Below, in pieces: positions 52,715 to 62,417 of a DNA stretch of 64,000 nt. Position 1 is the stretch's first letter, and the number at the start of each line of letters is the position of its first letter. Under the pieces are notes generated by a model. The model saw only the letters and a program-made list of their open reading frames with translations. It was not told where the DNA came from and did not search any database. The DNA is from Variovorax paradoxus B4 (GTDB taxonomy: Bacteria; Pseudomonadota; Gammaproteobacteria; Burkholderiales; Burkholderiaceae_C), in NCBI RefSeq assembly GCF_000463015.1, contig NC_022247.1, positions 2,914,001 through 2,978,000 on the forward strand, written 5' to 3'. The translations under genes were made by a program, and so were the position numbers.

Positions 52715-54550
52715 TCAGCTCGCCATTTCGCGGCTGGCCCGCTTGCGCTCGTTTTCCTTGAGGAAACGCTTGCGCAGGCGCACGCTCTTGGGCGTGATTT
52801 CGACCAGTTCGTCGTCCTCGATGAATTCCACGCCGTATTCCAGCGTGAGTTCGATCGGCGGCGTGATCTTGATCGCGTCTTCCTTGCCCGAGACGCGGAA
52901 GTTGGTCAGCTGCTTGGTGCGCGTGGCGTTCACCACCAGGTCGTTGTCGCGGCTGTGGATGCCCACGATCATGCCTTCGTACACCGGGTCGTTCGCCTTG
53001 ACGAACATGCGGCCGCGGTCGTCGAGCTTGCCCAGGGCGTAGGTAAAGATCTCACCGTCGTCCATGGAAATCAGCACGCCGTTCTTGCGGCTGCCGATGT
53101 CGCCCTTGTGCGGCTCGTAGCTGTCGAAGATGTTGCTGATGAGGCCCGAGCCGCGCGTCAGGTTCAGGAATTCGTTGGTGAAGCCGATCAGGCCACGCGC
53201 CGGAATGCGGTACTCGAGGCGCACGCGGCCGCGGCCGTCCGGTTCCATGTTGACCAGCTCGCCCTTGCGCTCGCCCAGTGCCTGCATCACGCCGCCCTGG
53301 TGCTGCTCTTCGATGTCGGCCGTCACGAGTTCGATCGGCTCGTGCTTCTCGCCGTTGACCGTGCGGAACACCACGCGCGGCTTCGACACGGCCATTTCGT
53401 AGCCTTCGCGGCGCATGTTTTCCAAGAGGATGGTCAGGTGCAGTTCGCCGCGCCCCATCACCTCGAAGATGCCTTCCTCGTCGGTTTCGTTCACGCGCAG
53501 CGCCACGTTGTGCTGCAGTTCCTTCTGCAGGCGGTCCCAGATCTGGCGGCTGGTGACGAACTTGCCTTCGCGGCCGGCCAGCGGGCTGGTGTTGACGCAG
53601 AAGTTCATGGTCAGCGTCGGTTCGTCGACCTTGAGCATCGGCAGCGGCGCCGGGTTGGCCGGGTCGGTCACGGTCACGCCAATGCCGATGTCGGCAATGC
53701 CGTTGATCAGCACGATCTCACCCGGGCCGGCTTCCGTCGCCTGCACGCGGTCCAGGCCCTGGAAGGTCAGCACCTGGTTGACGCGGCCCTTGATCGACTT
53801 GCCGTCCGGTCCTTCCATCACCAGCACGTCGGTCATGGGCTTGAGCGTGCCCTGGCTGATGCGGCCCACGCCGATGCGGCCGACGAAGGTCGAGAAATCG
53901 AGTGCGGAGATCTGCAGCTGCAGCGGTGCATCGGGATCGCCCTTCTGCGCCGGCACGTGCTTCAGGATGGTGTTGAACAGGGCCGACATATCGGGGCCCC
54001 ACTGCTCGCCGGGTGCACCCTCTTCGAGCGACGACCAGCCGTTGATGCCCGAGGCGTAGACCACGGGAAAGTCGAGCTGCTCGTCAGTGGCGCCGAGCTT
54101 GTCGAACAGGTCGAAGGCGGCGTTCACCACCTTGTCGGGGTTGGCACCCGGCTTGTCGACCTTGTTCACGACCAGGATCGGCTTGAGGCCGAGGGCCAGC
54201 GCCTTCTTGGTCACGAAGCGCGTCTGCGGCATCGGGCCTTCCTGGGCGTCGATCAGCAGCACCACGCCATCGACCATCGACAGCGCGCGTTCCACCTCGC
54301 CGCCGAAGTCCGCGTGGCCGGGGGTGTCGACGATGTTGATGTGCGTGCCTTCCCAGGTCACGGCGCAGTTCTTGGCCAGGATCGTGATGCCACGCTCTTT
54401 TTCGATGGCGTTGTTGTCCATCACCGTGTCGACGACTTTCTCGTGCTCGGCGAAGGTGCCCGACTGGCGCAGCAATTGGTCGACCATCGTGGTCTTGCCA
54501 TGGTCGACGTGGGCAATGATGGCGATATTGCGGATTTGCTTGGTACTCAT
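52715..54550 (-). CDS. typA: Ribosome-associated GTPase TypA/BipA
   Basis: This 611-residue translational GTPase has G1 [17 protein letters not shown]2 EKERGITI, G3 [15 protein letters not shown]4 [10 protein letters not shown], and the BipA-specific C-terminal region ([35 protein letters not shown]). It binds ribosomes and helps growth at low temperature and under stress. ATG 54550 overlaps the truB stop (ATGA). Placing typA right behind truB is common in Burkholderiales, whereas in enterics it stands alone. Confidence 0.97.
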   Translation of the reverse strand: MSTKQIRNIAIIAHVDHGKTTMVDQLLRQSGTFAEHEKVVDTVMDNNAIEKERGITILAKNCAVTWEGTHINIVDTPGHADFGGEVERALSMVDGVVLLIDAQEGPMPQTRFVTKKALALGLKPILVVNKVDKPGANPDKVVNAAFDLFDKLGATDEQLDFPVVYASGINGWSSLEEGAPGEQWGPDMSALFNTILKHVPAQKGDPDAPLQLQISALDFSTFVGRIGVGRISQGTLKPMTDVLVMEGPDGKSIKGRVNQVLTFQGLDRVQATEAGPGEIVLINGIADIGIGVTVTDPANPAPLPMLKVDEPTLTMNFCVNTSPLAGREGKFVTSRQIWDRLQKELQHNVALRVNETDEEGIFEVMGRGELHLTILLENMRREGYEMAVSKPRVVFRTVNGEKHEPIELVTADIEEQHQGGVMQALGERKGELVNMEPDGRGRVRLEYRIPARGLIGFTNEFLNLTRGSGLISNIFDSYEPHKGDIGSRKNGVLISMDDGEIFTYALGKLDDRGRMFVKANDPVYEGMIVGIHSRDNDLVVNATRTKQLTNFRVSGKEDAIKITPPIELTLEYGVEFIEDDELVEITPKSVRLRKRFLKENERKRASREMAS

Positions 54551-55503
54551 GGTGTCGCTTCGGTCTGTTGTGCGTTCAAAAGAATTTGCTGGATTTCGAT
54601 GGGGTTCAGCAAGCGCCCCGGGATCAGTTCGCCGGCGCTCACATGGGCGGTGCCCAGGAACGCCTGCGGGTCGGTGCCGAACACGGCCACCGCTTCGGCA
54701 TCGGCCCAGCCGCCACGGCGGCGCAGGCCTGAAAGAAAGCGTGCCGCATCTTCGGCGGCGAGCGTGACGCGGCTGTGGCCTTCGACCAGCGCTTCGGCAG
54801 GCAACAGGCGTGCCAGGCGCTCGTCTTCGGTCATGGCTTCGAGCGCTTCGATCGTGACGCACTCCGCCTCGCCGAAACCGCCCGTGGCTGTGCGACGCAG
54901 GAACGTCAGGTGCGCGCCGCATCCCAGTGCCTCGCCGATGTCCTCGCCCAGCGTGCGAATGTAGGTGCCCTTGCTCACGCACGCAACGATGCGGATGCGG
55001 GAGTCGTCCAGCTGCGTCAGCGCGAGCTTGTGAATGACGACATCGCGCGGCGCCCGCTCGATCTCGATGCCTTCGCGCGCGTACTCGTACAGCGCCTTGC
55101 CGTCCTTCTTGAGCGCGCTGTGCATCGGCGGAACCTGGCGGATCGGGCCGGTGAACTGCGCTTCGACGCGGGCCAGGTCTTCAGGCGAGACCTGCACCGG
55201 GCGCTCGGCAATCACCTCGCCCTCGGCATCGCCGGTGGCGGTCTTGATGCCAAGGCGGGCCGTGGCCTCGTAGGTCTTGTCGGCATCGAGGTGCAGCTGG
55301 CTGAACTTGGTGGCCGCGCCAAAGCACAGCGGCAGCACGCCGGTGGCCAGCGGATCGAGCGTGCCGGTGTGGCCCGCTTTTTCGGCGCGCAGCAACCACT
55401 TGGCCTTCTGCAAGGCCTGGTTGCTGGAGAGTCCCAGCGGCTTGTCGAGCAACAACACCCCATGCACAGGGCGCCGCTGCACCCTTGTGCGTGGCGCATT
55501 CAT
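54547..55503 (-). CDS. truB: tRNA pseudouridine-55 synthase
   Basis: This 318-residue enzyme makes pseudouridine at position 55 of tRNA. The catalytic Asp is in [17 protein letters not shown]. Other marks are [18 protein letters not shown], the tRNA-binding [20 protein letters not shown], and [20 protein letters not shown]-terminal PUA-like segment ends the protein. It begins 2 bases after rbfA ends and overlaps typA by 4 bases, in the standard infB-rbfA-truB order. Confidence 0.97.
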   Translation of the reverse strand: MNAPRTRVQRRPVHGVLLLDKPLGLSSNQALQKAKWLLRAEKAGHTGTLDPLATGVLPLCFGAATKFSQLHLDADKTYEATARLGIKTATGDAEGEVIAERPVQVSPEDLARVEAQFTGPIRQVPPMHSALKKDGKALYEYAREGIEIERAPRDVVIHKLALTQLDDSRIRIVACVSKGTYIRTLGEDIGEALGCGAHLTFLRRTATGGFGEAECVTIEALEAMTEDERLARLLPAEALVEGHSRVTLAAEDAARFLSGLRRRGGWADAEAVAVFGTDPQAFLGTAHVSAGELIPGRLLNPIEIQQILLNAQQTEATP

Positions 55504-55505
55504 CG

Positions 55506-55877
55506 CTAGTCGTCTTTCGAACGCGAAGCGACGGCCTGCGCGATGAGCGCATTCATGTCGGCCGCACGCTCGGTGGTGCGGTCGAACAGGAAGTGCAGCG
55601 TCGGCACGGTGTGGATATGGAGGCGCTTGAACAGCCCGTTGCGCAGGAAGCCCGCGGCCTGGTTCAGCGCTTCGGTGGTCTCGGCCACGTCGCCCGTGAG
55701 CATGCTGAAGTAGATCTTCGCGTGCGCATAGTCGGGCGTGACCTCGACCGCCTGGATCGTGACCATGCCCACGCGCGGGTCCTTCAACTCGCGCGCGATC
55801 AGCTCCGTGAGATCGCGCTGGATCTGGTCGGCAACCTTGAACGCGCGGTTGGGGGCGGCGGCTTTTCTTTTCGGCAT
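55506..55877 (-). CDS. rbfA: Ribosome-binding factor A
   Basis: This 123-residue 30S maturation factor has the single KH-like fold: [50 protein letters not shown] and [19 protein letters not shown]. It binds 16S rRNA helix 1 in late assembly and in cold adaptation. ATG 55877 (MPKRK) fits the family; a GTG 4 codons upstream (55889) is possible. It follows infB by 24 bases. Confidence 0.96.
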   Translation of the reverse strand: MPKRKAAAPNRAFKVADQIQRDLTELIARELKDPRVGMVTIQAVEVTPDYAHAKIYFSMLTGDVAETTEALNQAAGFLRNGLFKRLHIHTVPTLHFLFDRTTERAADMNALIAQAVASRSKDD

Positions 55878-55901
55878 GGATACGGTCACATCGAACGCTT
55901 G

Positions 55902-58856
55902 TTACAGCGTACGGGCGATCTCCTTGATTTCAAAGAACTCGAGCTGATCGCCCTCTTTGATGTCGTTGTAGTTCTTGAGCTTGATACCGCACTCGAAGCC
56001 TTCGCGCACTTCGCGGACGTCGTCCTTCATGCGCTTGATCGAGTCGACTTCGCCGGTGTAGATCACCACGTTGTCGCGCAGCAGGCGGAAATGCGCCGTG
56101 CGGTTGACCGAGCCCGAGGTGATGTACGAACCTGCGACCGTACCGATCTTCGAGGCCACGAACACCGTGCGGATCTCGGCCGAGCCGATGATTTCCTCGC
56201 GGCGCTCCGGTGCCAGCATGCCCGACATCGCGACCTTGATCTCGTCCACGGCGTCGTAAATGATGCTGTAGTAGTTCAGCTGCACGCCATTGCCTTCGGC
56301 CAGCTTGCGCGCACCGGCATCGGCACGCACGTTGAAGCCGATCACGATCGCCTTCGAAGCGATCGCGAGGTTGATGTCGCTTTCGCTGATGCCGCCCACG
56401 CCGGCGTACACGATCTGCACCTTGACCTCTTCGGTCGCCAGCTTGAGCAGCGACTGGGCCAGCGCTTCCTGCGAGCCCTGCACGTCGGCCTTGATGATGA
56501 TGCGCAGCGTCTGCACTTCGCCGGCCGAGAGGTCGGTGAACATGTTCTGCAGGTTCGCGGCCTGGGCCTTCGCCAGCTTGGTGTTGCGGAACTTGCCGGC
56601 ACGGTAGGTGGCGATTTCGCGCGCACGGCGCTCGTCGCTCATCACCATGAACTCGTCGCCCGCCTGCGGCACTTCGGTCAAGCCTTGGATCTCGACCGGA
56701 ATCGAGGGGCCGGCCGACTTGATGGTCTTGCCGTCTTCGTCGAGCATGGCGCGCACGCGGCCATAGGTCGAACCTGCCAGCACCACGTCGCCGGTCTTGA
56801 GCGTGCCGGACTGAACCAGCACGGTCGCGACCGGGCCGCGGCCCTTGTCGAGCTGCGCTTCGATGACCAGGCCCTTGGCAGCGGCATCCACCGGCGCCTT
56901 GAGCTCCAGCACTTCAGCTTGCAGCAGCACCTGCTCGAGCAGCTCGTCGATGCCCTGGCCCGTCTTGGCGGACACCGGCACGAACGGCACGTCGCCGCCG
57001 TACTCTTCGGGCACGACCTCCTCGGTCACCAGTTCCTGCTTCACGCGGTCCGGGCTGGCATCGGGCTTGTCGATCTTGTTGATGGCAACCACGATCGGCA
57101 CACCAGCGGCTTTCGCGTGCTTGATGGCTTCCTTGGTCTGGGGCATGACGCCGTCGTCGGCCGCCACCACGAGGATGACGATGTCGGTGGCCTGCGCACC
57201 ACGGGCACGCATGGCCGTGAAGGCCTCGTGACCCGGGGTGTCGAGGAACGACACCATGCCGCGTTCGGTTTGCACGTGGTAGGCACCGATGTGCTGCGTG
57301 ATGCCGCCGGCTTCGCCCGCTGCGACCTTGGCGCGGCGGATGTAGTCGAGCAGCGAGGTCTTGCCGTGGTCGACGTGGCCCATGACGGTCACGACCGGTG
57401 CGCGCGGCAGGGCTTCGGCGGTTTGCGCCGACACGTCCTCGTCGGTGAAGGCCTCGGGGTCGTCCAGCGCGGCAACGACCGCGTTGTGGCCCATTTCCTC
57501 CACCAGGATCATGGCGGTGTCCTGGTCCAGCGACTGGTTGATGGTCGCCATCTGGCCCAGCTTCATGAGCTGCTTGATGACTTCCTGCGCCTTGACGGCC
57601 ATCTTGTGCGCGAGCTCGGCCACCGTGATGGTCTCGGGCACGTGCACTTCGAGAATGCGCGCCTCCACCGGTGCGGCCTGCACATGCTCTTCGTGGCCTC
57701 CGCGGTCATTGCTGCCGCGGCGGCCGCGCGGGCCTCCGCGCCAGTTGCCGCGGCCGACACCCCCGCTGGCATCGCCGCGGGTCTTGATTTCCTTCTTCTT
57801 GGCAGGATCGCCCGCCCAGCTCGACGAGAGCTTGGCCGACTTGACTTCCTTGCCGGCACCAGCGGCGCCAGGGGCTGCGGCAGCGCCCGGTGCGGCCGGC
57901 GCGCCGGGACGCGCTGCGGGCGCGGCCGGCTTGTGCAGCGTGCCCTTGACCGCGGCCTTTTCGGGCTGCGGCTTCTCGGGCGCCTTGTGCGGCACCAGCA
58001 CGCGAGCCGGTGCGTTCATCATGGCGCGAATGGCTTCGGCTTCGGCGAGTGCCTTGCGGCGACGCTCGTCGAGGTCCTTGGCGCGGGCGGCTTCCTCGTC
58101 GGCACGGGCCTTCGATTCGGCGGCGGCCTTGGCCTTCGCGTCTTCCTTGGCTTGCGTGGCTGCCGTTTGCGCAGCCAGCTTGGTGTCGGCGGCCTCCTGT
58201 TCGGCGGCGGCTGTGGCGGCTGCAACAGGCGCGGCGACCGGCTTGGCCGCTTCCTTGGCAGGCGCGGCGGTGGCTGCGTCAGCGGCCTTCTTCTCGGCGG
58301 CGATGCGCGCGGCTTCCTGCTCCGCCTGCTCAGCGCGCTCGGCCTTTTCGGCCTGCTCGCGTTCGCGGGCTTCGGCTTCTTCGCGCAGGCGGCGCTTCTC
58401 GACCAGTTCTTCTTCCTGGCGGCGGATCAGCTCGGCCTGGCGGCGCGCCTCTTCCTCGCGGCGGGCCAGTTCGGCTTCGTCGATACGGGGCGCAGCGGGT
58501 GCCGCGGCGGGCGCTTCGGCCACCTGTTGCGCTTCGGGCGTGGCCGGGTGGCCGTCGTCGCGCTGGATGAAGGTGCGCTTCTTGCGCACCTCGACCTGGA
58601 TGGTGCGGGCGCGGCCGGTGGCGTCGGCCTGCTTGATCTCGCTGGTCGACTTTTTCGTCAGCGTGATTTTCTTGCGCTCGGGCTCGGCGGTGCCATGGCT
58701 GGCTTTGAGAAAGCCGAGCAGGCGCTGCTTGTCAGCCTCGGTGAGTGCATCGGTGGGTGCCGCCTTGGGCACACCTGCACTCTTGAGCTGGTCAAGCAAG
58801 GTTTCGGGAGTCTTCTTGAGCTCGTTCGCGAACTCGGCGACAGTGGTACTGGACAT
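55902..58856 (-). CDS. infB: Translation initiation factor IF-2
   Basis: This 984-residue GTPase places initiator tRNA on the ribosome. The N-terminal part begins [20 protein letters not shown] (IF2_N), then continues into about 300 residues of Ala/Lys/Glu-rich low-complexity sequence. A second IF2_N copy and a Gly/Arg-rich stretch follow ([20 protein letters not shown]). The G domain has [40 protein letters not shown] and [10 protein letters not shown]. Domains II-IV end with the conserved [20 protein letters not shown]. The length exceeds the Escherichia coli protein (890) because of the N-terminal repeats. Confidence 0.98.
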   Translation of the reverse strand: MSSTTVAEFANELKKTPETLLDQLKSAGVPKAAPTDALTEADKQRLLGFLKASHGTAEPERKKITLTKKSTSEIKQADATGRARTIQVEVRKKRTFIQRDDGHPATPEAQQVAEAPAAAPAAPRIDEAELARREEEARRQAELIRRQEEELVEKRRLREEAEAREREQAEKAERAEQAEQEAARIAAEKKAADAATAAPAKEAAKPVAAPVAAATAAAEQEAADTKLAAQTAATQAKEDAKAKAAAESKARADEEAARAKDLDERRRKALAEAEAIRAMMNAPARVLVPHKAPEKPQPEKAAVKGTLHKPAAPAARPGAPAAPGAAAAPGAAGAGKEVKSAKLSSSWAGDPAKKKEIKTRGDASGGVGRGNWRGGPRGRRGSNDRGGHEEHVQAAPVEARILEVHVPETITVAELAHKMAVKAQEVIKQLMKLGQMATINQSLDQDTAMILVEEMGHNAVVAALDDPEAFTDEDVSAQTAEALPRAPVVTVMGHVDHGKTSLLDYIRRAKVAAGEAGGITQHIGAYHVQTERGMVSFLDTPGHEAFTAMRARGAQATDIVILVVAADDGVMPQTKEAIKHAKAAGVPIVVAINKIDKPDASPDRVKQELVTEEVVPEEYGGDVPFVPVSAKTGQGIDELLEQVLLQAEVLELKAPVDAAAKGLVIEAQLDKGRGPVATVLVQSGTLKTGDVVLAGSTYGRVRAMLDEDGKTIKSAGPSIPVEIQGLTEVPQAGDEFMVMSDERRAREIATYRAGKFRNTKLAKAQAANLQNMFTDLSAGEVQTLRIIIKADVQGSQEALAQSLLKLATEEVKVQIVYAGVGGISESDINLAIASKAIVIGFNVRADAGARKLAEGNGVQLNYYSIIYDAVDEIKVAMSGMLAPERREEIIGSAEIRTVFVASKIGTVAGSYITSGSVNRTAHFRLLRDNVVIYTGEVDSIKRMKDDVREVREGFECGIKLKNYNDIKEGDQLEFFEIKEIARTL

Positions 58857-58880
58857 ATTGGTTTCGTGCCTCCATGACCA

Positions 58881-60365
58881 TCACGCTTGGCCGGCGAACC
58901 AGTGTTCGCGGGCTTTCAAGATGAGGGCTTTGGCGTCATCGGCGCTGTGGCCGGTGATCTCGGTGAGTTCATCGACCGCGAGGTCGGCGAGGTCGTCGCG
59001 GGTGTGTACACCCGCCTCGGCCAGCTTGGGAATCAGCTCGGGGTCGAGGCCTTCGAGGTCGCGCAGATTCTGCGAGACGGTCTCGACGCCCTCTTCCTTG
59101 GCGATTTCCATGGTCAGCAGCGCATCCTTGGCGCGCGAACGAAGCTCGTTGATCGTGTCTTCGTCGAAGGCTTCGATCTCCAGCATTTCGGAGATCGGCA
59201 CATAGGCCACTTCCTCGAGGCTGTTGAAGCCTTCGGAGATCAGGATGTCGGCGATTTCCTCGTCGACGTCGAGCTTTTCCATGAACAGCTTGCGGCTGGC
59301 GTCGGTTTCGCTCGCCTGCTTCTGGGCCGATTCATTGGCGTCCATGATGTTGATCTTCCAGCCCGTCAGGTCGGAAGCCAGGCGCACGTTCTGACCGCCG
59401 CGGCCGATGGCGATGGCGAGGTTTTCCTCGTCGACCACCACGTCCATGGCGTGCTTTTCTTCATCGACCACGATCGACGACACGTTGGCCGGAGCCAGGG
59501 CGCCGATCACGAACTGGGCCGGGTCCTCGCTCCACAGCACGATGTCCACGCGCTCGCCGGCGAGCTCGTTGGTCACGGCGTTGACACGCGTGCCGCGCAC
59601 GCCGACGCAGGTGCCGATCGGGTCGACACGCTTGTCGTGCGAGAGCACGGCGATCTTGGCGCGCGAGCCGGGATCGCGGGCGCAGCTCTTGATCTCGAGC
59701 AGACCTTGTTCGATCTCGGGCACTTCCTGGCGGAACAGCTCGATCATGAACTCGGGCGCCGAGCGCGACAGGATGATCGGCGCGCCGCGAAGCGTCAGGT
59801 CGACTTCCATGATCATGGCCCGCACGCGGTCGCCGTTGCGCAGGTTTTCCTTGGCGATCATCTCGCTGCGGCGCAGACGCCCTTCGACGCGGCCGGCCTC
59901 CACGATGATGTCACCCTTGTCCAGGCGCTTGACGGTGCCCACGAAGATCTTGTCGCCGCGCGACATGAAGTCGTTGAGCAGCATCTCGCGCTCGGCGTCG
60001 CGGATCTTCTGCAGGATGACCTGCTTGGCAGCCATCGCGCCGATGCGGCCGATCGGAACCGAGTCCACCGCTTCTTCGATGTACTCGCCGACTTCGATGT
60101 CGGGCATTTCTTCCTTGGCCTCGAACAGGAGGATCTCCTGGTCGGGCAGCTGCAGGCCGGCCTCGTCAGGGACGACGTGCCAGCGGCGGAAGGTTTCGTA
60201 GTCGCCGCTGTCGCGGTCGACCGAGACGCGGATGTCCACGTCGCCCTGGTGGAGCTTCTTGGTGGCTTGCGCCAGCGCGGATTCGACCGCACCGAAAACC
60301 ACGTCGCGCTCGACGTTCTTCTCGCGCGAGATCGCATCCACCAACATCAACATTTCGCGATTCAT
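58881..60365 (-). CDS. nusA: Transcription termination/antitermination factor NusA
   Basis: This 494-residue protein starts [20 protein letters not shown] and has the N-terminal RNA polymerase-binding domain, S1 ([20 protein letters not shown]), and KH1/KH2 ([40 protein letters not shown]). Two C-terminal acidic helix-hairpin-helix repeats end the protein ([40 protein letters not shown]). It modulates pausing and termination and often controls its own operon. It lies between rimP (17-base gap) and infB (24-base gap). Confidence 0.98.
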   Translation of the reverse strand: MNREMLMLVDAISREKNVERDVVFGAVESALAQATKKLHQGDVDIRVSVDRDSGDYETFRRWHVVPDEAGLQLPDQEILLFEAKEEMPDIEVGEYIEEAVDSVPIGRIGAMAAKQVILQKIRDAEREMLLNDFMSRGDKIFVGTVKRLDKGDIIVEAGRVEGRLRRSEMIAKENLRNGDRVRAMIMEVDLTLRGAPIILSRSAPEFMIELFRQEVPEIEQGLLEIKSCARDPGSRAKIAVLSHDKRVDPIGTCVGVRGTRVNAVTNELAGERVDIVLWSEDPAQFVIGALAPANVSSIVVDEEKHAMDVVVDEENLAIAIGRGGQNVRLASDLTGWKINIMDANESAQKQASETDASRKLFMEKLDVDEEIADILISEGFNSLEEVAYVPISEMLEIEAFDEDTINELRSRAKDALLTMEIAKEEGVETVSQNLRDLEGLDPELIPKLAEAGVHTRDDLADLAVDELTEITGHSADDAKALILKAREHWFAGQA

Positions 60366-60382
60366 GCCACCCACTCCTCTAG

Positions 60383-61030
60383 TCAGTCCGGAACGTTCGT
60401 TCCGTCGTCAATATCCGAAAAACCCGGTTGGGTTTTGGCCCTGCGGCCCTTGAAATCCACAATTGGCGCGAGCCGCGCATCGCGCAACTCATCCAGCACG
60501 AAACCCAGCGCCTGCAACTTTGCAGGCGCGCGCTTCTTGCTGACTTTTTGACCCGGTTTCGGCTCAGGCGCATCGCTCCAGACGATTTGCCAGCCCGGGG
60601 CTCCGTCGGCCCCTTCCGCTTTTTCAGCACGCTCCAGCGTGCCGCGAAATTTCTTGCGGGTGGCAGACACCTGCCCCGCCGCCGCGGCACCCATTGGCGC
60701 CTTGAGCGTGATGTCGATCACCTCGCCCACGAAACGCTCGAAATCCTGCTCATTGCGAAGCGGACGGTCAATACCCGGCGAGGAAACCTCGAGCCGCTTG
60801 TAATCGACACCATCGACCTCGAGCGCAAACTGCAGTTGGCGCGTTACCTTCTCGCAATCCTCGACCGTCACGAAGGGCTCGGGAGTGCCTGCAGCCACAG
60901 CTTCCGAAGTGGGGGCAGTCCAGGGCAAATCAATTGTCACGCGCAGCAATCCCCCGGCCGAGCGTTCGATCTCGACCAGGTCGTAGCCGAGACCGGCAAC
61001 GGTTTGTTCCACTGTCTGCTGCAATGCCAC
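60383..61030 (-). CDS. rimP: Ribosome maturation factor RimP
   Basis: This 215-residue protein helps assemble the 30S subunit. Marks are [40 protein letters not shown] and the core [20 protein letters not shown]. It is somewhat longer than the usual 150-200 residues, owing to a Lys/Pro-rich insertion ([20 protein letters not shown]). The start is GTG 61030. It is the first gene of the rimP-nusA-infB-rbfA-truB-typA unit. Its leader has two hairpins. Confidence 0.95.
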   Translation of the reverse strand: MALQQTVEQTVAGLGYDLVEIERSAGGLLRVTIDLPWTAPTSEAVAAGTPEPFVTVEDCEKVTRQLQFALEVDGVDYKRLEVSSPGIDRPLRNEQDFERFVGEVIDITLKAPMGAAAAGQVSATRKKFRGTLERAEKAEGADGAPGWQIVWSDAPEPKPGQKVSKKRAPAKLQALGFVLDELRDARLAPIVDFKGRRAKTQPGFSDIDDGTNVPD

Positions 61031-61061
61031 GTGTTCGAAAGTGCCTTGTAAAAATGCTTAT

Positions 61062-61092
61062 GCGTGCCACCCGCCCGCCACGGGTGTCACGC
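61062..61092 (-). other. Stem-loop in the rimP leader
   Basis: GCGTGCCACCCG (61062-61073) and CGGGTGTCACGC (61081-61092) pair with one mismatch around a 7-base loop. Leftward the stem is followed after 7 bases by ATTTTTA. It lies 32-62 bases upstream of the rimP GTG. It could be a weak terminator/attenuator or a processing site. Confidence 0.5.
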
Positions 61093-61110
61093 ATCGAAAT
61101 TGCATAGACC

Positions 61111-61141
61111 AAAAAAACGGGCGGTTGGTACCCGCCCGTTT
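61111..61141 (-). terminator. Intrinsic terminator between the MFS gene and rimP
   Basis: AAACGGGCGG (61115-61124) and CCGCCCGTTT (61132-61141) form a perfect 10-bp stem with a 7-base loop. Leftward it is followed by seven T residues, so it stops transcription coming from the right. It may end the MFS transcript, or act as an attenuator if the promoter at 61157 drives rimP. Confidence 0.85.
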
Positions 61142-61156
61142 GGTCGTGAGCCTCGA

Positions 61157-61162
61157 ATTATA
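61157..61162 (-). promoter_or_regulatory. Perfect TATAAT -10 element upstream of the rimP leader
   Basis: Reading leftward, AGCATATAATTCGAGG contains a consensus -10 hexamer. The -35 position has only a poor match (CTTCAT at 17-base spacing). If used, transcription would begin near 61150, ahead of the terminator-like hairpin at 61111-61141. It may equally be chance in an AT-rich gap. Confidence 0.4.
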
Positions 61163-61198
61163 TGCTATTCCCGTGATAAATGAAGTGGCTTGGCCTGC

Positions 61199-62398
61199 TC
61201 AAAGGACCACTTTGCGCCGGGATTTTGACCAGACCAAGGCAAACAGCACCGAACCGAGCGCCAATGCGCCTGCCGCCACCAGCAGCGGAAGCTGGAAAGA
61301 TCCGGTTCGCTGGGCCAGCGGCGCGGCAAACAGCGGGCCGATGATCTGCCCGACCCCATAGGAAGCGGTCGCATAGCCGATCAGCCCGGCCGCCGCATTC
61401 CCGCGCAGCCGGCGCGCATCCCGCATTGCAAAAAGGGTGATGGCCGTGAACGGCATGCCGAGCAGCAGGCTGCCAAGCGCAAAGCCGACGATGGTGGGCC
61501 ACGCCACCGACAGCACCACGCCCAGCGCCTGCAGCGCATAGGCCGCCGCCAGCAACAGGCGGTTGTCCCAGTGGATGGGTGCGCGGGCGCCGATCAGGGC
61601 CCCCGGGATGATCGCCAGCCCGAACAGCGGCCAGAAGAAGTCGGGCCATGGCGAGCCCGGCAGCGCCTGGCGCGCGATCACCGGCAGGAAGGTCGCGGTG
61701 ATGATGTAGCCGAAGCCGGCCAGCCCGTAGAGCGCGACCAGCCAGACGGCGTCGCTGCGCGCAGAAGGCGGTGCAGCCGTACTTGCGGGGGCGGCCGGCG
61801 GAGCCGCGGAGCCTTCGGCCGCTGGCAGTTCGCCGTCGTCGAACACGCGCCAGATCGCCGCCACCAGCACCACCGCCAGCAGGCCCAGGCCGATCCATCC
61901 CGCCTCGGAACCCCAGCGCCCCAGGGCACCGCCGAGCAGGCCGGTCATCGCGATGCCGATGCCGGGACCCGTGTAGATCACGCCGGCCAGGGCCGGGGAA
62001 TTCGTCTCGGCCAGCCGACGCAGCCCCCACCCCGAGGCGAACACGAAGACCCAGGCGCTCATCACGCCGGCCGCCGCGCGCAGGATGCCCCAGCTTGTGA
62101 AGCTGTGGAGCACGCCCATGCCCACCAGCAGGACCGCCGTTGCCACCAGGCCGCCGCGCACCATGCTCTTGGCCTTGACCCCGATGGCGGCGCAGCTGAC
62201 CGCGCCCAGAAAGTAGCCCAGGTAGTTGAGCGAAGCCAGCACGCCGCCGGCCTCGAGCTGGAGCTTTCCTTCGTGCAGCATGATCGGCAGCATGGGCGTG
62301 AAGGCAAAGCGCCCCAGGCCCATGGCAACGGCCAAGGTCACCATGCAGGCCAGCGCCGCGCGCCAGGCACCGCGCCTGCCCTGTCTGATCTCCGACAT
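61199..62398 (-). CDS. YbfB/YjiJ-family MFS transporter
   Basis: This 399-residue inner-membrane protein has about twelve helices. Marks of the family are CMVTLAVAMGLGRFAFTPML, NYLGYFLGAVSCAAIG and a long acidic/Pro-Ala linker between halves (DDGELPAAEGSAAPPAAPAS). ATG 62398 gives MSEIRQGRRGAW and then the first helix. The substrate is unknown. It begins 19 bases after the ABC ATPase gene upstream, and a strong terminator lies about 60 bases after its stop. Confidence 0.92.
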   Translation of the reverse strand: MSEIRQGRRGAWRAALACMVTLAVAMGLGRFAFTPMLPIMLHEGKLQLEAGGVLASLNYLGYFLGAVSCAAIGVKAKSMVRGGLVATAVLLVGMGVLHSFTSWGILRAAAGVMSAWVFVFASGWGLRRLAETNSPALAGVIYTGPGIGIAMTGLLGGALGRWGSEAGWIGLGLLAVVLVAAIWRVFDDGELPAAEGSAAPPAAPASTAAPPSARSDAVWLVALYGLAGFGYIITATFLPVIARQALPGSPWPDFFWPLFGLAIIPGALIGARAPIHWDNRLLLAAAYALQALGVVLSVAWPTIVGFALGSLLLGMPFTAITLFAMRDARRLRGNAAAGLIGYATASYGVGQIIGPLFAAPLAQRTGSFQLPLLVAAGALALGSVLFALVWSKSRRKVVL

Positions 62399-62417
62399 TT
62401 CCTTCGATCCCGTTGTT

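Noticed and set aside
52346..54964. 872-codon plus-strand frame opposite typA
   Set aside because: No recognisable domain; typA explains the region fully.
55485..58877. 1130-codon plus-strand frame opposite infB and rbfA
   Set aside because: A mirror of Lys/Ala/Glu-rich IF-2 codons giving Phe/Leu/Gly-rich low complexity. IF-2 and RbfA on the minus strand are certain.
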